Assembly (NCBI GenBank): GCA_031841125.1 | Contig: CM063106.1 | Span: 69,676,101-69,740,100, forward strand | Origin: Acanthococcus lagerstroemiae | Lineage: Eukaryota; Arthropoda; Insecta; Hemiptera; Eriococcidae | Reading direction: 5' to 3' | DNA length: 64,000 bases | Shown here: piece after piece, positions 57,010 through 64,000 of the stretch | Layout: each line of letters starts with the position of its first letter | Position numbering within the stretch: the first letter of the stretch is position 1 | Program-made: the position numbers and the translations under genes | The notes under the pieces: model-generated | Told to the model about the DNA's origin: nothing | Databases searched by the model: none | Seen by the model: the letters and a program-made list of their open reading frames with translations, nothing else

Positions 57010-58070
57010 TCGTCGTCGCTCGGTGGCTGAGTGGTAGTGGAGACCGGGGCTAGTTGTCCGCGGGTGAGTTGTCTCAACCTTTATAACTCCCGTGTAAAAG
57101 ATGCTTTTTCAAATCTAATGACGTCAGAGGATTCCGTAATGTACCAACGCTGTAACCACGCCTGGCAAACCTCGTGATTATGGAATCGACCGGATTTATT
57201 GTGGTTTGATTTTTTTGTGTGCTGGCAAAAATTAAATACTGTGTGGTAAGTAAAATTTCTTCAGCTATCTTTGGGTGTATTAGAACCTAAAATTACATTG
57301 ATCCTCCACCAAAAAATTGTACTTTATAAACCCTCTCAATCCAGGGGCAAGTTGTCCCGTTAAAAAAGTTATCAATTATTGCGAATTTTGTTACATGTTT
57401 TTAGACAATGGTATGAAAATACGCTCGTACAGACATTTCAGCACATTTTTAGCACGTTTTTAGCACAAGACTTACCCCATCATGTATGACAATTTACCCG
57501 AGTATGGGGTAAGTTGTCACAAAAAAAGTAAGAATATTTGAAGTAAGAATATTTGGAGCCAACTGTATGAAAAATTTTTGTCTTTTTCAACCGCCATATT
57601 GTAGCCAAGGGTTGTAGCTACAATTTAAACCTAATTTGAAGTTTTTCGGTTCAATAGTTCCTGCACATTTTTAGCACGAGACAATTTACCCCATCATGTG
57701 TGACAACTTACCCGGGTATGGGACAAGTTGTCACAAAAAAAGTACCCGCATTTAAAAATGTTTGGGGCCAACCGGATGAAAGATTTTTTTTAATGCAATT
57801 TTGTAGCCAAGGGTTGTAGCTACAATTTGAGCCTAATTTAAAGTTTTTCGGTTCAATCGTTTTTTTCAGAATTTTGAAGTTTCTAAAAATTGTGACAACT
57901 AACCCCGGTCTGCCCTATCGTGTCCGCTTTGCATCATTGTGACGCGGGTCGGATCCCATCGCCGGCGAGTGAATAGCGAAAAGGTTTCGGCTCTCCCCCT
58001 ACGCAACATTCTAGCAGAGTAACCACAATGCCAATCGAGGTGGACAGATAAAATACCCTGTAGCCCATCA
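57010..58070 (+). mobile_element. tRNA-derived SINE, family 2, interrupted copy
   Basis: The A-box half (CGGTGGCTGAGTGG) ends at 57036 and the rest resumes at 57916 with TATCGTGTCCGCTTTGC and B-box-like GGTCGGATCCC. Joining across the TA gives a continuous tRNA-like head. The SINE body continues ATCGCCGGCGAGTG, CAACATTCTAGC, ATGCCAATCGAGGTGGA. The inserted sequence is the DNA transposon at 57037-57915, which separates the two polymerase III promoter boxes by ~900 bp and should silence this copy. Confidence 0.75.
57037..57915. mobile_element. TA-flanked DNA transposon (879 bp) inside the SINE
   Basis: TA lies at 57035-57036 and 57916-57917. The ends are GTGGAGACCGGGGCTAGTTG and, complemented, GGGCAGACCGGGGTTAGTTG. 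Inside, a ~222-bp unit is directly duplicated (starting near 57440 and 57662), each unit with ACCCCATCATGT, TTACCCG-GTATGGG, AAGTTGTCACAAAAAAAGTA and GGGTTGTAGCTACAATTT. GTTGTC words also occur near both ends. No transposase ORF is present. Confidence 0.85.
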
Positions 58071-58079
58071 CCAATTCTG

Positions 58080-59507
58080 TGGAATAAGATATTTTATGCT
58101 CGCAGAATACGTTACTACCACATTCTAAAGGATTAGTGCTATGCCGCGTGTGTCTTGTCGGTCGCTTACTTAACGTTCTGGGACACGTGGTAGCAATTCA
58201 GACAAGCATACGTTTTCGGAATTGAGAAGGAAGTGCGCTGAGGCAACAAACCGTGGAGATGCAGTGACAAACTACCCCGACAACTCTGTCTGATAAGTCC
58301 AGCGACACAATCGCTTCGGTCGCCGAGGCCCGGATACGAACATGGCACACCAAAAAGAAGTCAATCTCTCAAGGCATCTCTCTGTCAATCCACCGAATAT
58401 AGCTTTTGAAATAGAAGATGATAGAAGTGATAGGTACTTCATACCCCCACCTACCCAATTACTGCATCATCTATGACCACTGATGTTTCCACTGACTACT
58501 GAAAGAGAACCAAGCTTAGTGATGTCCTCTGCCGTACCGACTACTCTGTTTATTTTCTGAACGGGTTGTCATCGCAACCCTTTATGAACGTTGAATCTTA
58601 CCAAAATTGATTCCTCCGCCGATTTTTGGATATCTTAAGTATTTCCTAGCACGTCCTCAAATTGCTTCTCACCGCCAACTACAACTGACGTATTCATTTA
58701 ACGCTCACGTACGCTTTTACGTAAATGTTTCTCTCATCTTCCGCTCGGTCTCGTCACAGTTAACGAAACTCGACGTTCAAATACCGCCATCGCTGTCGAC
58801 ACTGACTCGTGACTCGTTTTTGAAAAACTTTTTGTAACCGCTGAAACGAAGCTCAGCCGTGTATAGGTGTAGCATTCGCGATGCTGAGATACCCTTCTGG
58901 AAAAACACTCGTGAAAATGTGAGAACAGCGGCGAAGGGTCCGCCACTTACCCGTTTAGGAAATATTATTATCCGCCGCCTTTATCTGTTTTCATATTTTT
59001 CTTTCTCATTCGAAAAGTAGAACTTTCAATTTACTCTCCAGCAGGCTCTCGAAAAAAGAATTTATTATCCGTTAATTGGCTACCGCTGCCTATGAAGGCC
59101 GTTTGATACCGGATTACGAAAGTTGAAACTTTGTTTCTTTTCCGTTTTTCAAACGAAGTTTCTTGATTAAAAACAAACATTTATAAAAAGAAAATTAAAA
59201 ATCATTTGGCTTTGAAGTTCGTCGTGGGCTAATGATAATTAAGATATCGGAACATCGAGACTACGAAACATGAATCAGAACTTCCGGCTCATTGTTCACT
59301 TGACGACGACTCTACACAGAGTTATGCCTCTCTGATTTGAGCTGTCACTTCTAACCATGCCGGTCACAGGAATCCATAAAGAGAGACATACCTGTCATGA
59401 GGGAAATGGGAGGGGGGAGCTCTAACTATACTGAAGATAGGCCGGGTTACGTCAGCTGTTCATTTTTCAAATTTGAAGCAGAAAGAACTTATTTGAAAGT
59501 AACTTAC
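58080..59507. other. Putative Robo intron sequence next to the Ig1 exon
   Basis: This flanks the exon on its 3' side (the gene is on the minus strand). About 58600-59100 is CpG-containing and non-repetitive. No further Ig-domain exon was recognised. Confidence 0.4.
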
Positions 59508-59819
59508 CTGCAACATCCAATGTTGCATTCCGGCTGCGAGCGAATCCAGCTTGGTTTCGAGCTAAACACCAATATGTTCCCTGATCCGAGTCTTTACGTC
59601 CATGGGTCACTCTGAGGAAGAAGAGCGATCCTGTGGGCAACAAGATACGATGCGACCCTCCTGCTGTGGTCACCAGCTCTCCATCTTTGTACCACTCGAT
59701 ACTGGGTTCGGGGATACCGTCTGCTTTGCAGTTTAGGGTGGTAGGCTCATGACGTGGGACGACAGTATCAGTCGGCTGCTCAGTGATCCTCGGAATTCTG
59801 TATTCACTCGAGTGCATAC
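59508..59819 (-). CDS. Roundabout receptor, exon for Ig domain 1 (partial gene)
   Basis: Robo proteins are membrane receptors for Slit that control axon midline crossing; Ig1 is the main Slit-binding domain. The 312-bp exon encodes [45 protein letters not shown] and GTYWCLARN, then ARSRNATL. In the conceptual frame from Met at 59817 the Ig cysteines are residues 30 and 84, with the core Trp at 42. The acceptor is TTTCAG (59820-59825) and the donor GTAAGT (59502-59507). Both boundaries are phase 1, so the exon is 104 codons in length. The GTYWC...ARSRNAT ending is closer, from memory, to insect robo2/leak than to robo1. Signal-peptide and later exons are not found here. Confidence 0.92.
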
Positions 59820-59825
59820 CTGAAA

Positions 59826-60120
59826 GCGGAATTCAGAATAAGTTGAGCAAGAACAACGAACGATTCCTGGAACACGTACAGGTTAACTGGTATGGAATGA
59901 TTGTCTGATTGCTCTTAGTACTGTATCAACAATACTGAAACGGTTGCAAACTGTAGTATTTTTTCGTTAAGATAATGGCAATTGAAGAGTTAAGAGTTAC
60001 TAAGCTGATTGGTCTCCCATCTTCCAGTACCAGAACTTCTCCCCTAGAGGAAAAGCTTACGCCGAGAGATGGAAGGGGGTAACAAGGCTATGCCCTCCAG
60101 AAAAGTTTGAAAATACATAT
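59826..60120. other. Intron upstream of the Robo Ig1 exon
   Basis: No further exon or repeat recognised before the MITE at 60121. Confidence 0.4.
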
Positions 60121-60496
60121 GTGATCTGGAATCATGAAATGTGCATCTGGTGTCGAAAAATCATTTTTCACTTTCCTGACAATTCTTGTTAAAAAAAATA
60201 AATAAATAAAAAAATCGCGCTCTTTCGAATGAAACAAATCGCAGCTTCCTATCTTTATTAGTTTTATTTAAGAATTACGTCAAAAGTTTAAAAACATCCG
60301 TTTACATGTCGTTGTGTGAAACGGGCCTACAGGAATGACAGAGAACAAGCGTCATGGCAACATATAAACACACCATCACAGATGTATGTACACGCTCTGT
60401 AAATCTGTGCGCACCACTACCACCATCCCATCTTTACACTCGTGTATCTCAAAAACTCGTGTTCGCACAAGAGGCATATTTCATGATTCCAAGTAA
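60121..60496. mobile_element. GTGACC-ended MITE, complete copy 1 (376 bp)
   Basis: Left end GTGATCTGGAATCATGAAAT; right end, complemented, GTTACTTGGAATCATGAAAT. ATAT flanks both sides. Internal landmarks are CTCTTTCGAATGAAACAAAT, CTTCCTATCTT, ACATCCGTTTACATG, GTGAAACGGGCCTA and the near-palindrome around the ACATCTGTGCGCACCAC region. No ORF. Confidence 0.85.
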
Positions 60497-60499
60497 CAT

Positions 60500-61183
60500 A
60501 TATTTAGAATCTATTATAAGGGGGGCTAAAATCAGCTTTTGTGACAGGATACCCCATAGTCCTCTTCCACACCTTGCAACCAACCACCACTCATGAGGAA
60601 AATAATAGGAAAATTAAAACTTTACCGTGCACAATTCGTTGTCCCCCCCCCCTGTGACTAGTTTATTGAATCATACTGGGTGTTCCATTTGAGGTAAATC
60701 ACCCTGTAATGTCCAATTAGGCAATGTACGACAGTTAGCCGAGCTTCACCATTCAAGGAACTTAGATATGATTAATTTATTGAAGTCACAGTTCGACCAA
60801 AAAATGGAGTAAGAAAATTTCTATTAAAAACAAAAAAAAGAAAAGAAAAAAAAAGAAAGAAAGAAAGAAGAAAAAAACGAGTAAAAATGCGCGGTTTACA
60901 CTAAAAAATCATGGATTTTATGTCGCAATAGTGTTTTCAAAAGTAGACATCCCTGGGAAATTTTTAGAAAATATGATCAAATACGTGTCCAAATTTGGTA
61001 GAAAATAGCAGTTCTTTTATTTTCTTCGAATTAAGCTATAATAAGGGCTCTTCATGAAAATTTTTAAATCACAAGAGAAATGCCCTGTTCAATATAGGAT
61101 GATACTCGCAAAATACGTGGTTTTGTAACCAATGAAAAAAAATTGAACTTGAAAAAAATTACAATATTAGGTTTTTCCTTCTG

Positions 61184-61219
<36 letters not shown>

Positions 61220-61310
61220 TACTATTAGGTTCCAGATGATTTAGAAAATGGAATACGATTGATAAGAATCCCGCAGTCTTCACCAAAAACTGAGAAGTAT
61301 GCTGTAGCAT
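60500..61310. other. Non-coding stretch with A- and T-homopolymer tracts
   Basis: An AAAG/AAAAGA tract lies near 60825-60880 and a run of 29 T's at 61184-61212. No gene recognised. Confidence 0.45.
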
Positions 61311-61730
61311 GTGACCTGGAACCATAAAATGTGCCGCCTGTGCGAAAACAGGTTTTCAAGATAAGCAAGTGCAAAGATGGGATGGTGGTAGTGGTGCGCA
61401 CAGATGTACCGTGTACATCTGTGGCGTTGCGTTTGCATTGCTACGGCAACCGCGTTTGAAATTCTTGTTCTCTGTCATTCCCGTAGGCCCGTTTCACATA
61501 AAGCCATGTAAACGGATGTTTTCCTGCAGGCCGGGTTTCACACAACGCCATGTAGAAGGATGTTTTTAAATGGTTGACGTAATTTTGAAATGCAATTTGT
61601 AGAAAAACTAATGAACATAAGAACCTGCGATTTGTTTCATTCGAAAGAGCGTGATTGTTCCTATGAGAATTGTCAAGAAAGTGAAAAATGATTTTTGATA
61701 CCAGAGGCACATTTCACAATTCCAGGTCAC
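61311..61730. mobile_element. GTGACC-ended MITE, complete copy 2 (420 bp), inverted
   Basis: Begins GTGACCTGGAACCATAAAAT and ends with the complement of GTGACCTGGAATTGTGAAAT. Relative to copy 1 it is inverted. The block GCCCGTTTCACA-AA-GCCATGTA appears twice (near 61488 and 61532), an internal 44-bp duplication that explains its extra length. Confidence 0.85.
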
Positions 61731-62569
61731 AATATTTTTTCTTAAAGAAAGAAGAATTCCACTAGAGAAGTTGTAGGGAAATTATATGGTAACTCTTGTC
61801 AAAACTAAAAGTCAAATAATGTGATATGTTTTCAATTTTTTGACATAATTTTTGAAAAAGCTATAATGGTGACAGTATAAAAAAATGTCAGTTGCGTACT
61901 TCTTACAATATGGCATAAAGGAATGCTCATAAAAGCGCTTTGTTGATGAAGAAGTATGTTTACAAAATAATTTAAAAAAGATGAAATTGAATTTCTAGTT
62001 TTTCAGAAAAATAGCAGAGTGTTAGAAACATGGTGAAAACCTAATATTACTTGATATGTATGGTACTACCTACTAAAAAAATAAAATGGAGAAGTCGTAG
62101 TGATACACCCTCTAAATGGTGTCAAAATTCTACGTTCAGAACAGAAGACTTTGTCAAAAAACAATAAAAACAAAAAAAGTTACAAAGTCTATATTTTATT
62201 AAATGAATTTTGTATTAAGATTTAATGATACTCGTAATTATTCAATCTTAAAAGGCAATTGCCTCATCAGACGCCACCAACATGTTTCAACAATTCCAAA
62301 GCGGAAGTTCATCCATCAACATCATTAAATAACTGAAATTCTTAGACAATAATGCAGATGAGTACAATTGCTTCATAGGATGGTCTAAGGCCTGATGATA
62401 TGAATGTGAGCTGAATTTGAGATATTCATGGGTAGGAGGGGATTTCAACAGTCCAAGACGTTTTTGGGGTCCAGAATTTTCCATCATATGATTTTTTTTT
62501 TTACCGAATCAAATATAACCAAAATCATAAGACCTTCAGTAAGGAGAGTATATGTATACTAATGTATGT
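61731..62569. other. Non-coding stretch, no recognised gene
   Basis: AT-rich, no repeat partner in the window and no recognisable frame. Confidence 0.35.
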
Positions 62570-63500
62570 TACATGTTACATTAAATTATGTTCCTTGGAC
62601 CACAGTGAGCAAAGGTGTCCTGCAAATTTTCCCATTCAGTTCTATTTATTACCACCCGTTGGAAACTTTTTCGGTTCAGAAATCTATCAAAATCGTCATT
62701 CCATCTCGTTTGTTGGGACCCTTCTCTTCTTTTATAATGTGATAAGAAACACAAGGTCAATCTGTAAGTTGGTCAATTGCCTTTCAATCTAGCCACAAGC
62801 CCTCCTGCTCATCCCCATTTTTGTCTTCTTACATATCTCATTATACCAACATTCTTTCTCAGTTTATTCTTGATTGGTCTTATATGATCCCTTAAAATGT
62901 AACATTGACCTCTTCAACAATTTTTTGATTATTTTTATTTTTAACGGTGATCTTAAAGTTTAGAGACCATGTTTCACAGACGTAAATTAGCGGGGATACA
63001 ATGCATTGTGTGACCTGGAATCATGAAATATGCCTCTGGTATCAAGAAATCATTTTTTACTTTCTTGACAATTTGTTTAGAAAAAAATCACGCTCTTTCA
63101 AATGAAACAAATCACAGATTCCTATCTTCATTAGTTTTTCTATAAATTGCATTTAAAAATTATGTCAAAATTAAAAATATCCGATTACATGGCGTCGTGT
63201 GAAACGGGCCTAGGGGAATAATAGAGAACAAGAATTCGAAACGCGGTTGTCATAGCAACGCGTAAACGCACCACCACCACCACCATCTCATATTTACACT
63301 CGTTTATCTCAAAAACCTATTTTCGCACAAGCGGCACATTTCATGATTCCAGGTCACTGTATAAAAATCTGACTTCTCTAATAGTTGCAAAATCGGCCTT
63401 TGAATAGTTTTTGTAGTGACCAGTATTTGCTTCAGGTTTTCGCTATTCTTAAATTGATTTCTTTTTCAGTCCGATTTTCAAAGGACAGAGTTGTTCCCTT
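62570..63500 (-). mobile_element. RTE-like LINE relic, C-terminal part, split by a MITE
   Basis: On the minus strand the part before the MITE reads RTEKEINLRIAKT and YWSLQKLFKGRF; after it come CIVSPLIYVCETWSLNFKI, VARLKGN, then TRWNDDFDRFLNRKSFQRV and a final GPRNI. The series (R-I, LF, SPLIY-ETW, W-x-G-x-VAR, TRWNDD) matches the C-terminal region of RTE-type LINE proteins. Several stops and frame changes show old decay. The MITE 63010-63357 interrupts it. Confidence 0.7.
63010..63357. mobile_element. GTGACC-ended MITE, complete copy 3 (348 bp)
   Basis: Left end GTGACCTGGAATCATGAAAT; right end its near-perfect complement. TGT lies on each side (63007-63009 and 63358-63360). It is inserted in the RTE-like relic. 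A CAC microsatellite (ACCACCACCACCACC) has replaced the central near-palindrome found in the other copies. Confidence 0.85.
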
Positions 63501-64000
63501 TTTTAAAATCATATCTGATCATTTCTTATGGCCGTGGGGCCCGGGGCTATAGGAAGACTTTGAACACAAATCAAGATTTCTGAGGAGGACCCAAGAAAAA
63601 TCGCGTGACCTTTTTCTTATATATTCTCCATACTAGCCTAAATTTTCTCACCATGAACTTCATTTGTGATTAACAAACGTACGAAATTCCTAAAATCATT
63701 CTCATCACTTTCGTTAAATTTCCATGCTAGTGGCAAGCTAACTTTGAGGTTTCTTCAATAACTTGTTTCAGGAGGGAGGGTATTTCTGGTAAGGTTACAA
63801 TTTCCACCTCCAGGGTTCAATAACTGAGCAAAAAAAAAAAATTAATAAATAAAAAAAAGAGCTTCTAATATTATTATTTTTGCCTCCTTAGAAAAATGAA
63901 ATCAGTCAGGCAGTCCCAAAACAATTCGGTGAGAATACTTCGTTTTGTTTGCTCCACCTTTCGGACTTTACTGCTGCAATTTAATAACGTCACATTTATA
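63501..64000. other. Non-coding stretch at the window end
   Basis: No gene or paired repeat recognised. An A-rich tract lies near 63830-63860. Confidence 0.35.

Noticed and set aside
58166..58348. tRNA- or SINE-like piece with a GTTCGTATCC word
   Set aside because: Only one box-like word; no second box at proper spacing and no partner copy in the window.
1..64000. CRISPR arrays, prokaryotic operons, plasmid or phage modules
   Set aside because: No regularly spaced identical repeats with unique spacers, no dense ORFs or ribosome-binding sites; the splice sites, LINEs, SINEs and MITEs show animal nuclear DNA.

Overview
This is AT-rich, intron- or intergenic-type DNA from an animal, most likely an insect. 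The one host-gene piece I recognise is a single exon on the minus strand (59508-59819). It encodes the first immunoglobulin domain of a Roundabout (Robo) axon-guidance receptor, with the robo2/robo3 (leak) type of insect Robo as the best guess. It has proper splice sites on both sides and phase-1 boundaries. I recognise no other Robo exon, so the ~59 kb on its low-coordinate side is probably a very large Robo intron, or intron plus intergenic DNA. Nothing looks prokaryotic: there are no operons, no dense ORFs and no CRISPR array. I infer an arthropod, possibly hemipteran, from the Robo sequence and the transposon mix; species is not determinable here.

Almost everything else that can be named is mobile DNA, much of it nested. 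Left part (0-15 kb): a ~1.2 kb array of diverged ~250 bp repeats carrying a hAT-type MITE with a perfect 8-bp duplication; another small hAT MITE; then a degenerate TTTCTGCCA-type microsatellite split by a ~1.0 kb fold-back palindrome (11244-12259) and a 611-bp hAT element (12497-13107, 8-bp duplication). Region 17.6-20.2 kb: a short hairpin element, an inverted duplication of the 3' end of a mariner-like element, and a 978-bp TA-flanked element with a CAGTGGCG-type MITE inside. Region 22-25.4 kb: a GGGTAAC-rich duplication, then a 5'-truncated frameshifted LINE reverse transcriptase ending in a C2H2 finger, lying between two ~230-bp inverted repeats.

Middle part (26-46 kb): two copies of a tRNA-derived SINE with target-site duplications, a fold-back family present as one half-copy and one fuller copy, a ~1.5 kb polypurine minisatellite, a 4.2 kb interval bounded by 15-bp perfect inverted termini and GCGGAA-rich subterminal repeats (with a 503-bp TA-flanked MITE inside), and R1-type LINE 3' ends. 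Right part (46-64 kb): two solo LTRs with 4-bp duplications, a 564-bp hAT derivative that keeps the transposase dimerisation domain, a third R1 3' end, a second tRNA-derived SINE family in which an 879-bp TA-flanked element has split the tRNA head between its A and B boxes, the Robo exon, three complete copies of one GTGACC-ended MITE, and an RTE-like LINE relic interrupted by one of them.

No intact autonomous element was found. The blocks between elements that are rich in CpG and lack repeat features (about 3.6, 9.2-9.9, 16.5-17.2, 29.4-30.1, 40-41.4, 43.6-44.3, 51.2-51.8 and 58.6-59.1 kb) are candidates for regulatory DNA inside the Robo intron; this is inference only.
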